64,000 nt of DNA from Virgibacillus doumboii (GCF_902806455.1 NZ_CADCWQ010000001.1:1674001-1738000), one strand, 5' to 3'; positions 46,369 through 56,283 are shown, counted from the stretch's first letter. Notes: a model not told the origin generated them from the sequence alone. Translations and numbers: made by a program.

Positions 46369-47154
46369 ATGGGGATGTCTGAGGAGTATTTGGAATTCGT
46401 CACGAATATTAAGCGAAAATTGGGGATTGATTTAACGCTGTACAAGGAAGCGCAGATGAAGCGCCGACTAACTTCATTACGAAATAAACGCGGCTACCCC
46501 AGCTTTAATCATTACTTTTCCGAGATTATTAGCAATGACATACTTCTTAAGGAGTTTTTGGATCGGATAACGATTAACGTGTCTGAATTCTACCGTAATC
46601 CAAAAAGGTGGGAAGTATTAAAAAATGCTATTCTTCCTGAATTAGTCAATAAAAGGGAGAAGCTTTTTATTTGGAGTGCAGCATGCTCTGCAGGTGAAGA
46701 ACCATACAGCATTGCCCTGTTGATTAAACATCATCTTCCGAATGCCGAATTTCAGGTTTTAGCAACAGATATTGATGAAAATGTACTCGAAAAGGCTAAA
46801 CTGGGTGTATATACGGAACAATCACTTAAAGAGCTGCCAGAAATATTAAAACATAAATATTTTACTTATGGACAAGGCTTATATCATTTAAGTAATGAGA
46901 TTAAGAGGCATGTCCGTTTCAGAAAACATAATTTACTTGCAGATAAATATCCAAAGGCAGTTGACTTAATTTTATGCCGCAATGTGCTGATCTATTTTAC
47001 CGATCAGGCAAAGGATCGAATATACCATCATTTTTCCAAGTCTTTAAGGCATAATGGTGTATTGTTTGTTGGCAGTACCGAGCAAATATTCAGTCCAAAC
47101 AAATACAACTTATCACTCGCAGATACATTTTTTTATAAGAAGGATATTGTATAA
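46369..47154 (+). CDS. cheR: Chemotaxis protein methyltransferase CheR
   Basis: Methylates glutamates of chemoreceptors using SAM; about 261 aa. The helical N-terminal domain has LTLYKEAQMKRRLTSLR and the catalytic domain IWSAACSAGEEPYSIA (SAM loop), ATDIDENVLEKA and LILCRNVLIYF. It is the only chemotaxis gene here, as in B. subtilis where cheR also sits between ndk and aroF. A second ATG two codons on is equally possible as start. Its presence implies a motile organism. Confidence 0.95.
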   Translation: MGMSEEYLEFVTNIKRKLGIDLTLYKEAQMKRRLTSLRNKRGYPSFNHYFSEIISNDILLKEFLDRITINVSEFYRNPKRWEVLKNAILPELVNKREKLFIWSAACSAGEEPYSIALLIKHHLPNAEFQVLATDIDENVLEKAKLGVYTEQSLKELPEILKHKYFTYGQGLYHLSNEIKRHVRFRKHNLLADKYPKAVDLILCRNVLIYFTDQAKDRIYHHFSKSLRHNGVLFVGSTEQIFSPNKYNLSLADTFFYKKDIV

Positions 47155-47230
47155 GTACGTTTGTCACCAGAACAAGCGTATTTTTATTATTTGGCTGTTT
47201 TCGTAAATTAAGTTTTTTAACCACATAGTT

Positions 47231-47778
47231 GATATAAAATGCGCAGTGACCGCCGCGTTTGATTTCCGCTCCGGGCAGTCTCTTTTACACCTCCGGATAC
47301 CAGGGCGACATCTGCTCAAAAAGTACGTTTTCGCAGTGTCTTCTTAGCCGCGGGCAACGCTTCAGCCTCCGTTGCGAAAACCACTCTGCGGGGTCTTCAG
47401 CCGTTGGGACTGCGATTACTCGCCCCACCGAAAACCTTTTGCTTTCCCAGCAGGAGTCGACTGCCCTCCGCTCCAATCATACGCTGTTGTTATGTGCTAA
47501 TCTAAAGGTTGTCTTAGGCTTATGATAACAGCAATTGAAACGTTATTCATCTAACCCAGCGGAGGAAATACATGCCCCTGCATCAGGGGTATGCCGACGT
47601 TGGCCGACGAGGCCGGTTTTAGTCGGCCTTCCTTCTTACGGGAGCAGAGGCCTAGGTGAGACCACTGAGTGCGCCAGCACGAAGGGGGCTCATCAGCCGC
47701 CCACGGAAAGCGTAGTGTATTTCCGCAGCGGTGATATAGCACTCCATAATTAAAAAAAGTTACTGCGCATTATATAGA
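47231..47778. repeat. Repeat family copy C (548 bp, inverted relative to B and D)
   Basis: Ends are GATATAAAATGCGCAGTGAC and the inverted GTTACTGCGCATTATATA. The stretch 47388-47571 is the reverse complement of 53980-54162 in copy D and almost identical. It also carries the 62-bp module shared with B (47284-47345), the 35-bp module shared with D (47404-47438), and a private GC-rich hairpin segment near 47572-47640. It fills the 750-base gap between cheR and aroC. Open frames inside are not credible genes. Confidence 0.88.
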
Positions 47779-47904
47779 TTTTGTGCCAAAAGTAATAAAC
47801 TTTCATAAACCACCTTATTTTTTCAATATTTTTTTATTAAATACAACAAAAATAAAATGAGATATGATATAGTTATACAAAATTCCTGACAAGGAGGTTG
47901 TTTC

Positions 47905-49071
47905 ATGCGGTATTTAACAGCAGGTGAATCACACGGTAAACAGTTAACAACAATTATTGAGGGAATTCCATCAAATATGCCGCTTGTTAAGGATGATATT
48001 AATGAATCATTGCTTCGCAGGCAAAAAGGTCATGGACGTGGAAAAAGAATGCAAATAGAAAAGGACCTTGTGGAGATAACAAGTGGCATCCGTCACGGTT
48101 ATACACTGGGGTCACCCATTTCACTCGTCATACATAATAACGATTTTAAACATTGGGTGGATATTATGGGAGAAGACCCATTTGAGGAAGATAAAAAAAT
48201 CAGACGGACAATTTCCCGTCCCAGACCAGGTCATGCGGATTTAAACGGTGCATTAAAGTATGGACATCGTGACATGAGGAATGTTCTGGAACGTTCATCA
48301 GCACGTGAAACCGCTGCAAGGGTTGCTGCAGGGTCAGTAGCCAAAACGCTTCTTAAACATTTAGGAATAGAAGTTTCTGGATATGTTAAGGAAATTGCCG
48401 GAATTGTGGCCAAAGAAAATTCTGAATTAACAATGGATGAACGAAAAACTGTTTCCGAGGAATCACCTGTCCGTACATTGGATAAAGATGTTGAGCAGCA
48501 AATGATGGATGCAATTGACCAAGCCAAAAAAGATGGTGATTCAATCGGTGGTGTTGTCGAGGTATATGTTGAGGGAATGCCAGCCGGTATAGGTTCCTAT
48601 GTACACTATGACCGGAAGCTGGACAGTAGAATTGCCGGGGGTGTAGTCAGTATTAACGCCTTTAAAGGGGTTGAGTTTGGACTTGGATTTGAGGCGGCGC
48701 GGAAAAATGGCAGTCAGGTACATGACGAGATTGCCTGGGATGATGATAAAGGGTATTATCGAAAAACCAACCGCCTTGGTGGATTTGAAGGGGGAATGAC
48801 AACCGGTATGCCTATCGTTGTCAAAGGGGTAATGAAACCAATCCCCACACTGTATAAACCACTAAAAAGTGTTGATATCGAAACAAAAGAGACTTTTACC
48901 GCCAGTATTGAAAGATCGGATTCCTGTGCGGTACCTGCTGCTTCCGTTGTGATGGAACATGTAGTTGCCTTTGAACTTGCTAAAGCAATTACGGAACAAT
49001 TTCCAAATGACCAGTTCCCGAAATTACAAGAAGCAATTAAAGCATATCGCGAAGAAATAAGGAGCTTTTAA
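47905..49071 (+). CDS. aroC: Chorismate synthase
   Basis: Forms chorismate from EPSP using reduced FMN; 388 aa (aroF in B. subtilis naming). [17 protein letters not shown] at the start, [13 protein letters not shown], the [14 protein letters not shown] signature and [12 protein letters not shown] near the end are all conserved. GACAAGGAGGTTG precedes the ATG. It opens the aromatic operon, and the aroB ATG begins on the next base after its stop. Confidence 0.97.
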   Translation: MRYLTAGESHGKQLTTIIEGIPSNMPLVKDDINESLLRRQKGHGRGKRMQIEKDLVEITSGIRHGYTLGSPISLVIHNNDFKHWVDIMGEDPFEEDKKIRRTISRPRPGHADLNGALKYGHRDMRNVLERSSARETAARVAAGSVAKTLLKHLGIEVSGYVKEIAGIVAKENSELTMDERKTVSEESPVRTLDKDVEQQMMDAIDQAKKDGDSIGGVVEVYVEGMPAGIGSYVHYDRKLDSRIAGGVVSINAFKGVEFGLGFEAARKNGSQVHDEIAWDDDKGYYRKTNRLGGFEGGMTTGMPIVVKGVMKPIPTLYKPLKSVDIETKETFTASIERSDSCAVPAASVVMEHVVAFELAKAITEQFPNDQFPKLQEAIKAYREEIRSF

Positions 49072-50142
49072 ATGAAAGTCACTAAAGTGGTATCATCCTC
49101 TAATATATACAATGTTTACGTAGGTGAAAAACTCCGGAATGAGCTGGAACAGTTTTTACCTAAAAAATATACATCTGTATTCATTGTAACTGATGAAATA
49201 GTAGCAAATTATTATTTGGAAGATGTTAAAAGTAGTCTATCCAATTCAAATGTTATTTCGTCAGTAATTCCACATGGTGAAAAAACGAAAAACATTGATA
49301 CGTTTTATCAGCTTCACACGGATGCATTGCAATATGGCCTGGATCGTGAATCACTTATTATTGCACTTGGCGGCGGTGTTGTTGGGGATGTGGCAGGCTT
49401 TGTTGCAGCAACTTATATGCGCGGGATTGATTTTATTCAGATGCCGACAACGATCCTTGCCCATGACAGCAGTGTCGGCGGAAAAGTCGCGATAAATCAT
49501 GAACAGGGAAAGAACATGATTGGCAACTTTTATTCACCGTCCGCTGTTGTCTTTGATGTGGAAACACTTCAGACTTTAGACAAAAAGGAAATCAGGTCAG
49601 GTTATGCAGAACTTGTCAAGGAAGCATTGCTTGCAGATGCAGATTTTTTTAACAGTATATTGGATTCTGATTTGTCCACGCTTACTATGCTGGCAATGTC
49701 TGACCATATAAATAAGGGAATAGCAATAAAAGCAACAATCGTGGAGTCTGATGAAAAGGAAGCAGGAATACGAAAGTATCTTAATTTAGGACACACCATG
49801 GGCCATGCCTTGGAAGCATTATTAGGATATGGAGACCGAACACATGGGGAAGCAGTTGCAATTGGATTATTATTTGCCATGCATGTCAGCGAACAATACT
49901 TCAAAGTTAAGCTCCCATATAAACAACTTAGTAAATGGCTTAAAGACAACAACTACCCAATAGAGCTTCCAGCTATAAATACACATCATATACTAAATAA
50001 AATGAAATTGGATAAAAAGACAGTTGATACCAACATTCAGATGATTCTTCTATCGAAAATTGCAAAACCGGAAATCGTTGAAGTTAATGATGCAGATCTT
50101 TTAATTTATTTGGATTCATTTATTAATCGATTAGCAAATTGA
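49072..50142 (+). CDS. aroB: 3-dehydroquinate synthase
   Basis: NAD- and divalent metal-dependent enzyme converting DAHP to 3-dehydroquinate; 356 aa. The NAD-binding LGGGVVGDVAGFVA, the MPTTILAHDSSVGGKVAINH region and the metal ligands in GYAELVKEALL and NLGHTMGHALE are present. Many family members read LAQVDSSVGGK where this one has LAHDSSVGGK. It is adjacent to aroC without a gap. In B. subtilis aroH and the trp genes follow; here hisC comes next. Confidence 0.96.
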   Translation: MKVTKVVSSSNIYNVYVGEKLRNELEQFLPKKYTSVFIVTDEIVANYYLEDVKSSLSNSNVISSVIPHGEKTKNIDTFYQLHTDALQYGLDRESLIIALGGGVVGDVAGFVAATYMRGIDFIQMPTTILAHDSSVGGKVAINHEQGKNMIGNFYSPSAVVFDVETLQTLDKKEIRSGYAELVKEALLADADFFNSILDSDLSTLTMLAMSDHINKGIAIKATIVESDEKEAGIRKYLNLGHTMGHALEALLGYGDRTHGEAVAIGLLFAMHVSEQYFKVKLPYKQLSKWLKDNNYPIELPAINTHHILNKMKLDKKTVDTNIQMILLSKIAKPEIVEVNDADLLIYLDSFINRLAN

Positions 50143-50169
50143 AATTAATAAAGGACAGGTGGGTAATAG

Positions 50170-51279
50170 ATGGATAGTAAACAGATTTTGAATGAATTAA
50201 CTCCATACAAACAAGGAATGCAAATTAAAGATGTAATGGAAGAATATGGGTTGGAGCGAATTGTGAAACTGGCATCAAATGAAAATCCATTTGGTTACTC
50301 AAAAAAGCTTGATGATTATTTTTCAAAACAATTTCCTTCGTTCGATATTTACCCGGATGGATATACCGCAGAATTAAGAAGTGCACTCGCAACCAAATTA
50401 AAAATTACTGAAAATCAGCTTGTTTTTGGGAGCGGGACAGATGAAGTTGTCCAAATGGTTGCTCGTGCTTTTCTATATCCGGGAGTTAATACAGTTATGC
50501 CTTCCCCAACATTTCCGCAATATAAGCATAATGCTTTAGTAGAAGGGGCTGCCATCAAAGAAGTTCCGACATTAAATGGATATCATGATTTACAGGGAAT
50601 GCTTGATGCAATCGATGAGCATACCAATGTGGTTTGGCTATGCTCGCCTAACAATCCAACAGGAAGTGTTATACCACGGGATAAGTTTATGGCTTTTATG
50701 GAAAAGTGCCCTGAACGAGTCCTTGTAGTTTTGGACCAAGCTTACTATGAGTATGCTGACAAGGATATGGACTTGAATGCAATTGATCAGCTGTCAAATT
50801 ATGAAAATTTATTGATTCTGCGCACATTTTCCAAAGCTTATGGGTTGGCTGGGTTACGCATCGGTTATGGTATAGCAAACAAAGAGCTGATTGAAAAGCT
50901 GGATGTTGTAAGAGGACCATTTAACACTTCTTCCTTTGCACAAAAAGCTGCACTAATTGCATTGAATGATGATGATTTTATTGCAGATACAGCATCCAGA
51001 AACAGATCTGTAAAACAATCATTTGAAACATTTCTTGACTCTATCGGATGGCATTACTACGACTCCCAAACAAATTTTCTGCTGATTTCGACTCCTGTCA
51101 GCGGGGATGAAGTGTTTCAATATTTATTAAAGAATGGATTTATCGTGCGCTCGGGTGAAGGAATTGCAAGTCCTAGGACGATTCGTGTAACAATAGGTAA
51201 AGAGGAAGACATGAAGCAATTGCAGGAATTATTGCATCAATTTCATTTGGAATTAACTAAGGGGACATTGAAATCGTGA
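50170..51279 (+). CDS. hisC: Histidinol-phosphate / aromatic aminotransferase
   Basis: PLP-dependent class I/II aminotransferase (369 aa). The lysine that holds PLP is in TFSKAYGLAGLRIGY, and SPNNPTGSVI and the N-terminal LASNENPFGYS are typical. In B. subtilis HisC serves both histidine and phenylalanine/tyrosine synthesis, and its place here between aroB and tyrA agrees with the aromatic role. The next gene overlaps its stop by four bases. Confidence 0.94.
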   Translation: MDSKQILNELTPYKQGMQIKDVMEEYGLERIVKLASNENPFGYSKKLDDYFSKQFPSFDIYPDGYTAELRSALATKLKITENQLVFGSGTDEVVQMVARAFLYPGVNTVMPSPTFPQYKHNALVEGAAIKEVPTLNGYHDLQGMLDAIDEHTNVVWLCSPNNPTGSVIPRDKFMAFMEKCPERVLVVLDQAYYEYADKDMDLNAIDQLSNYENLLILRTFSKAYGLAGLRIGYGIANKELIEKLDVVRGPFNTSSFAQKAALIALNDDDFIADTASRNRSVKQSFETFLDSIGWHYYDSQTNFLLISTPVSGDEVFQYLLKNGFIVRSGEGIASPRTIRVTIGKEEDMKQLQELLHQFHLELTKGTLKS

Positions 51280-52376
51280 AAAGAACAATTTTTATAATCG
51301 GATTAGGACTGATTGGGGGTTCATTAGCCAGAAGTATTGCTAAATCTAATGAAAAACATATAATTGGCTATGATGTGGACCAGCACACCCTTGATTTTGC
51401 ACATATGAATGAAATCATTGATGAATCAAGCACAGATTTTACGGAATCAGCACAACAAGCCGACATTATTATTCTGGCAACACCAATAACCGAAACGCTT
51501 TTCTTTATTAAAAAGTTAAATCAAATCCCATTCGACCATGAAGTTATTGTAACTGATGTTTCATCCGTTAAGAAGCCAATTATCGATGCAGCTAATGAAA
51601 TATCAAATGAACATATTACTTTTATTGGCGGACATCCAATGGCCGGGTCTCATAAAAAGGGTATACAGGCCTCAAAGGCACATTTGTTTGAAAATGCTAT
51701 TTATGTACTTACTCCATCTGAAACTTGTTCGGACACTTCTATTAGTGCAATAAAAGAAGTACTGAAAGCGACAAAAAGTAATTTTATTACACTTCAGGCA
51801 AGTGAACACGATGAAATGACCGGGGTAATTTCCCATTTCCCTCATTTGATTGCATCTTCGCTTGTTCACCAGGCAATAAAATGGGGAGATACGCATACTT
51901 ACATTCCGAAGCTTGCTGCCGGTGGCTTTCGGGACGTCACCAGAATTGCATCGAGTAATCCTGAACTGTGGCAGGATATTTTTTTCCACAATCGGGGGAA
52001 AATGTCCCAGTTACTTCAGGACTGGATAAATGAGATGACGGATATTAAACAATTAATTGAACAAAACAGTAAGTCCGAAATAATTAAATACCTTAAACAG
52101 GCGAAGGATTATCGTGATGGCCTGGGAACAGCGAAGAAAGGTGCCATACCGTCATTCTTTGATTTGTATGTGGACATCCGGGACCAGACCGGTGCAATTG
52201 CTTCCGTCGCTAATGTTTTAGCTGAAGAGGATATAAGCATTACGAACATAGAAATATTGGAAATTCGGCAAGGGATTACTGGTGTGCTACGATTAACTGT
52301 TTCAACAAAAGAGGCACAGCAGAAAAGTTATCAGATTTTACATAAAGTTGGCTATGAAGTAATGCTTGAAAAATAA
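51276..52376 (+). CDS. tyrA: Prephenate dehydrogenase with ACT domain
   Basis: Oxidatively decarboxylates prephenate to 4-hydroxyphenylpyruvate for tyrosine; 366 aa. The dinucleotide motif is IIGLGLIGGSLARSI, the catalytic region has GGHPMAGSHKKG, and a C-terminal ACT domain (about 293-366) should give feedback control by tyrosine. The GTG overlaps the hisC stop (GTGA), so translation is coupled. Confidence 0.95.
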   Translation: MKRTIFIIGLGLIGGSLARSIAKSNEKHIIGYDVDQHTLDFAHMNEIIDESSTDFTESAQQADIIILATPITETLFFIKKLNQIPFDHEVIVTDVSSVKKPIIDAANEISNEHITFIGGHPMAGSHKKGIQASKAHLFENAIYVLTPSETCSDTSISAIKEVLKATKSNFITLQASEHDEMTGVISHFPHLIASSLVHQAIKWGDTHTYIPKLAAGGFRDVTRIASSNPELWQDIFFHNRGKMSQLLQDWINEMTDIKQLIEQNSKSEIIKYLKQAKDYRDGLGTAKKGAIPSFFDLYVDIRDQTGAIASVANVLAEEDISITNIEILEIRQGITGVLRLTVSTKEAQQKSYQILHKVGYEVMLEK

Positions 52377-52400
52377 TGGTCATGGCAAAGGAAGTGAATA

Positions 52401-53690
52401 GTGTTGAAAAATATGAAGTTAACACCAAGTTTGCGTTCCTTAACCGGGGAACTGACAATTCCCGGAGATAAGTCTATTTCACATAGGGCGGTTATCCTCG
52501 GCTCACTTGCTGAAGGAACGACAAAAATAACTAACTTTTTAAATGGCGAGGATTGTTTGCGAACTGTTGCCGCATTCAGATTATTGGGTGTAGAGATTGG
52601 AGAAGAGGGATCAACACTGCATATTCATAGTAATGGTTATTCGAAATTTAATGAACCGACTGAACCCATCTATTTTGGCAACTCGGGGACAACCGCCAGA
52701 TTAATGCTTGGCGTGTTGGCAGGACTGCCTTTTTTCACTGTTGCACACGGCGATGCTTCGTTGACAAAACGCCCCATGGACAGGGTAGTCGTTCCTTTAA
52801 AAGAAATGGGAGCATCTTTCAATGGCCGCAATAATGGCAATTATTTACCGTTGGCTATTAATGGCGGGGAACTTAAAGGAATGCAGTACACAATTCCGGT
52901 GAAAAGTGCCCAGGTTAAATCTGCTTTATTATTTGCCGGGTTATTTGCTGATGGGATAACTGAAATTATTGAACCAGCCGCAACAAGGAATCATTCGGAA
53001 AATATGCTGGAAGCTTTCGGAGCAAATATAACCAGACAAGGAAATCAAATAAATATTAATAATGGGCAACTGAAGGCGACAGATGTTCACGTGCCAGGGG
53101 ACATCTCTTCTGCAGCATTTTTCATTGCAGCTGCAGCAATCGTTCCGGAAAGTAATGTAACCTTAATTAATGTAGGACTCAATGAAACCCGAACCGGAAT
53201 CATTGATGTGTTAACAGATATGGGAGCTTCCATTACTATTTCCAACAAGCAAACAGTCAGCGGTGAGACAATTGGTGATATTACAATCAAACATCAAAAT
53301 CTAAGAGGAACTGTAATTGAAGGAGATATCATTCCACGTTTAATTGATGAGCTGCCAATTATTGCCTTAATTGCTACACAGGCTGAAGGCAAAACAGTTA
53401 TTCGTGATGCTGCTGAACTGAGATTAAAAGAAACCGATCGCATTGATGCAGTAGCTGCCGGCCTTACCCAATTAGGTGCAAATATTGAACCAACAGAAGA
53501 TGGAATGATAATACACGGTGCCAATCAGTTAAATGGTGGCTTTGTTTCTTCGTACAATGATCACCGAATTGCAATGATGCATGCGGTTGCCTCACTGATT
53601 GCAAATGATGATGTTACAATAGATGATGTTTCTTCAGTTGCCATCTCATATCCAAATTTTTTCCGTGACCTCGAGTCAATTTGTAATTAA
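52401..53690 (+). CDS. aroA: 5-enolpyruvylshikimate-3-phosphate synthase
   Basis: Makes EPSP from shikimate 3-phosphate and PEP (aroE in B. subtilis naming); 429 aa. GDKSISHRAVILG, FGNSGTTARLMLG, RPMDRVVVPLK and RLKETDRID are the conserved substrate-binding segments. The presumed start is a GTG with AAAGGAAG upstream; a TTG and an ATG follow within four codons. It ends the operon. A repeat lies between its stop and the nearest terminator. Confidence 0.96.
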   Translation: MLKNMKLTPSLRSLTGELTIPGDKSISHRAVILGSLAEGTTKITNFLNGEDCLRTVAAFRLLGVEIGEEGSTLHIHSNGYSKFNEPTEPIYFGNSGTTARLMLGVLAGLPFFTVAHGDASLTKRPMDRVVVPLKEMGASFNGRNNGNYLPLAINGGELKGMQYTIPVKSAQVKSALLFAGLFADGITEIIEPAATRNHSENMLEAFGANITRQGNQININNGQLKATDVHVPGDISSAAFFIAAAAIVPESNVTLINVGLNETRTGIIDVLTDMGASITISNKQTVSGETIGDITIKHQNLRGTVIEGDIIPRLIDELPIIALIATQAEGKTVIRDAAELRLKETDRIDAVAAGLTQLGANIEPTEDGMIIHGANQLNGGFVSSYNDHRIAMMHAVASLIANDDVTIDDVSSVAISYPNFFRDLESICN

Positions 53691-53710
53691 ATGCTGTTTG
53701 ATACACAAAA

Positions 53711-54259
53711 GATATATAATGCGCTGTAACTTTAGATGAGTGTTAGACCACCGCTCCGGAAATACACTTCGCTTTCCGTGGGCGGCTGATGAGCCTCCTT
53801 GCTCCTTCGTCGCTGCGGAGTCTCATCTAGGAGTCTGTCCGATGGAATAATTTTTGTGAATATATATGCACTTACACTGAATAATCAATGTATATTCCGC
53901 CGTATTTCGAATAAAAATACGACAATTTCACTTCGTCGGACAGCCTCCTAGGCCTCTGCTCCCATAGGAGTCTCCGTGTATTTCCTCCGCTGGGTTAGAT
54001 GAATAACGTTTCAATTGCTGTTATCATAAGCCTAAGACAACCTTTAGATTAGCACATAACAACAGCGTATGATTGGAGCGGAGGGCAGTCGACTCCTGCG
54101 GGAAAAGCAAAAGGTTTTCGGTGGGGCGAGTAATCGCAGTCCCAACGGCTGAAGACCCCGCAGGAAGTGGTTTTCTTCCGAGGAGGCTGAAGCGTTGCCC
54201 GCGGAAAGCGACTGCCCGCAGCGGAGATCATTCGCGGCGGTTAATGCGCATTTTATATC
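53711..54259. repeat. Repeat family copy D (549 bp)
   Basis: Ends are GATATATAATGCGCTGTAAC and the inverted GTTAATGCGCATTTTATAT. It has the left arm (CGGAAATACACTTCGC then GTGGGCGGCTGATGAGCC), a 117-bp nested insertion (53831-53947), the AT-rich centre shared with copy C, the 35-bp module (54111-54145) and the right GC-rich arm. The 62-bp module of B and C is absent: GCCCGCGG joins AAAGCGACTGCC directly. Confidence 0.9.
53831..53947. mobile_element. MITE-like insertion inside repeat copy D
   Basis: A 117-bp segment with terminal inverted repeats GAGTCTGTCCGATG and, from the other end, GAGGCTGTCCGACG (two mismatches in 14). It is flanked on both sides by CTAG. Copy C shows the corresponding unoccupied site (CACCTAGGCC). 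There is an internal dyad CGTATTT/AAAATACG, and no coding capacity. CTAG is its own palindrome, so it could be a target duplication or part of a longer inverted repeat. Confidence 0.65.
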
Positions 54260-54323
54260 TGCTTCGCGGTTTGAAAGTAAAAAAATTACGAATCTAATTA
54301 AATAATTCAATTCGTTAATTAGC

Positions 54324-54351
54324 AGAATCTGTATCGGGCAGATTCTTTTTC
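54324..54351 (+). terminator. Terminator between aroA and ypiA
   Basis: AGAATCTG and CAGATTCT pair around TATCGGG, followed by TTTTCATTT. It is the first terminator after aroA and lies beyond repeat copy D. Confidence 0.8.
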
Positions 54352-54420
54352 ATTTGAACAAATATGCACTTTTATGTATGATGAAATTCACCAGATAGTT
54401 ATGTAGAAAGGATGTTCATT

Positions 54421-55686
54421 GTGGACACCGAAATCATGGAAGCCGTTCATTTAATGGAAAGTAAACAAGCAGAAAAAGCAATTTCAAAATTAGATAAATA
54501 TTTACCTAAAGCTGATGATGAAGAAAAATATACGATAGCTGAATTGTATATCCAATGGGGGTTCTTAAAAGAGGCTGGTGAGGTACTGCACGAATTACTG
54601 CAAAAGTATCCTAATGAAGGTGAAATCAAGATAATGCTTGCCGAGGTTTACACTGAGTTGGAGAAGGATGAAGAAGCTATTGAGTTATTGAATGAAATTG
54701 AAGAGGATGACCCGGCCTATGTCCAAACATTGATTCAATTAGCGGATTTATATCAGGCGCAGGGACTGTTTGAGGTTGCGGAACAAAAGCTGCTGACAGC
54801 CAAACAGTATGAACCAAATGAACCGATTATTGATTTTGCACTTGGAGAGCTGTTGTTTTCCACTGGTTCGTACAGACATGCCATCACATACTATGAAAAA
54901 ATCTTGCCTGTAACGAATGAAATTGCAAATGTTTCAATAAATGACAGACTGGCAGAAGCATATGCGGCATCCGGGGAATACGAACGTGCTTTGAGTATTT
55001 TTCAGGAAATAGATAGCGAAGATCCGGATACATTATTTAAATACGGCTTCACTGCACTTCATGCTGGCCGCACAGATATTGCAATAAAAGCCTGGGAGCA
55101 GGTAATCGAACTTGACAAGTATTATCATTCTGCCTACTATCAGTTGGCCAAGGCGTATGAGGATGAAGAAATGATAAACGAAGCTTATAGTACCGCCAAA
55201 AAAGGTATAGAAGTTGACGAATTTAATAAGGAGCTTTACTTTTTTGCCGGAACGCTTTCACATCAGCTGAATGAAGATACTGAAAGTGAAAAATGGGTGC
55301 GTGAGGCAATCGCGCTTGACCCTGACTATAAAGAAGCAATTTTATTTTTAATTGAGCTGTTTAAAAATCAAAATAACCATGAAAGCATTGTTGAATTAAT
55401 TAATGAGATCAAAGAGTTAGGTGCGAGTGATCCACTGTATGAATGGGAGCTTGCACGCGCATATAATGAAATCGAATCATATGATAATGCATTAAAACAC
55501 TATATGGAAGCATATAATAGCCTAAACCAGGATAGTGATTTCCTTAAAGAATATGGATATTTTCTAACTGAAGAAGGGAGGATGGACACAGCAATTCCTG
55601 TATTTGAAGAATATTTGAAGCTTCAGCCATTAGATGCCGACGTTGAGGATTTTGTTATACGGTTAAAGCAGACAACAGAAAATTAA
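54421..55686 (+). CDS. ypiA: Tetratricopeptide-repeat protein YpiA
   Basis: A 421-aa cytoplasmic protein made of about ten TPR helical pairs throughout (for example ETLIQLADLYQAQGLFEVA-like units near residues 105-125 and QLAKAYEDEEMINEAYSTA near 245). It matches YpiA of B. subtilis in size and in its position after the aro operon. The GTG at 54421 has GAAAGGA eight bases upstream; an ATG nine bases earlier lies too close to it. Partners are unknown. Confidence 0.85.
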   Translation: MDTEIMEAVHLMESKQAEKAISKLDKYLPKADDEEKYTIAELYIQWGFLKEAGEVLHELLQKYPNEGEIKIMLAEVYTELEKDEEAIELLNEIEEDDPAYVQTLIQLADLYQAQGLFEVAEQKLLTAKQYEPNEPIIDFALGELLFSTGSYRHAITYYEKILPVTNEIANVSINDRLAEAYAASGEYERALSIFQEIDSEDPDTLFKYGFTALHAGRTDIAIKAWEQVIELDKYYHSAYYQLAKAYEDEEMINEAYSTAKKGIEVDEFNKELYFFAGTLSHQLNEDTESEKWVREAIALDPDYKEAILFLIELFKNQNNHESIVELINEIKELGASDPLYEWELARAYNEIESYDNALKHYMEAYNSLNQDSDFLKEYGYFLTEEGRMDTAIPVFEEYLKLQPLDADVEDFVIRLKQTTEN

Positions 55687-55716
55687 TTATGTTGCTTAGG
55701 GAGGTTAAACATACGA

Positions 55717-56283
55717 ATGCAAACTCCTATTTCCGTACAGGATAAAAAAAGCTTTATTAAATGGTTTTTAAACAATTATCAATTAAAAAAGCGTGAAAGT
55801 GTCTGGATTTTAAATTACTTGGTCAATCACAAAAAGATATTATCAAACGTCCATTTTGTCCGCGAAGCAAAATTTTGTCCAAGAGGAATCGTTATAACAA
55901 GTCATTGTTCTGAAGAGGTTCCTTTTCGTTTTTATAAAAATCAATTGGTAACTACTGATGCAGAAAAGTCATTTCATGATATCCGTATGAATCAGCATGA
56001 ACCGTTATATATTCAATTGAATTTTAAAAATGCTAACCAGAATATCTATTATGCAGCGGTTTTAGTTGAAAATCCATTTATTCCGGATGAGTATTTCATC
56101 ACACAAAAGGATCAGGAACTGGCGAAGCAGCTTTTGGATAAAATGATTTATGAGTACCATAGAAATATATTGCAGGAAAAAATAGACCTTGCCTTGGATG
56201 AAAGGGACCGACAAGCCTTTCAAAAACTTGCGAAAGAATTACATAAACTTGAATATAGGCAATCGTATCAACCTAACAGCTGA
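55717..56283 (+). CDS. ypiB: YpiB, UPF0302 protein with IDEAL domain
   Basis: A 188-aa protein with an N-terminal UPF0302 domain (KSFIKWFLNNYQLKKRESVW and EAKFCPRGI) and a C-terminal IDEAL motif (KIDLALDERDRQAFQKLAKEL region). B. subtilis YpiB occupies the same place, between ypiA and ypiF. Molecular function is not established. GGGAGGTTAAAC precedes the ATG. A terminator stem begins inside its last codons. Confidence 0.88.
   Translation: MQTPISVQDKKSFIKWFLNNYQLKKRESVWILNYLVNHKKILSNVHFVREAKFCPRGIVITSHCSEEVPFRFYKNQLVTTDAEKSFHDIRMNQHEPLYIQLNFKNANQNIYYAAVLVENPFIPDEYFITQKDQELAKQLLDKMIYEYHRNILQEKIDLALDERDRQAFQKLAKELHKLEYRQSYQPNS

Noticed and set aside
47259..47753. Open frames on both strands in repeat C
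   Set aside because: Same reason: repeat-derived, overlapping on both strands, amino acid make-up typical of random GC-rich frames.
54044..54310. Open frames in repeat D
   Set aside because: Shared with repeat C frames, no start signals, broken by module differences between copies.
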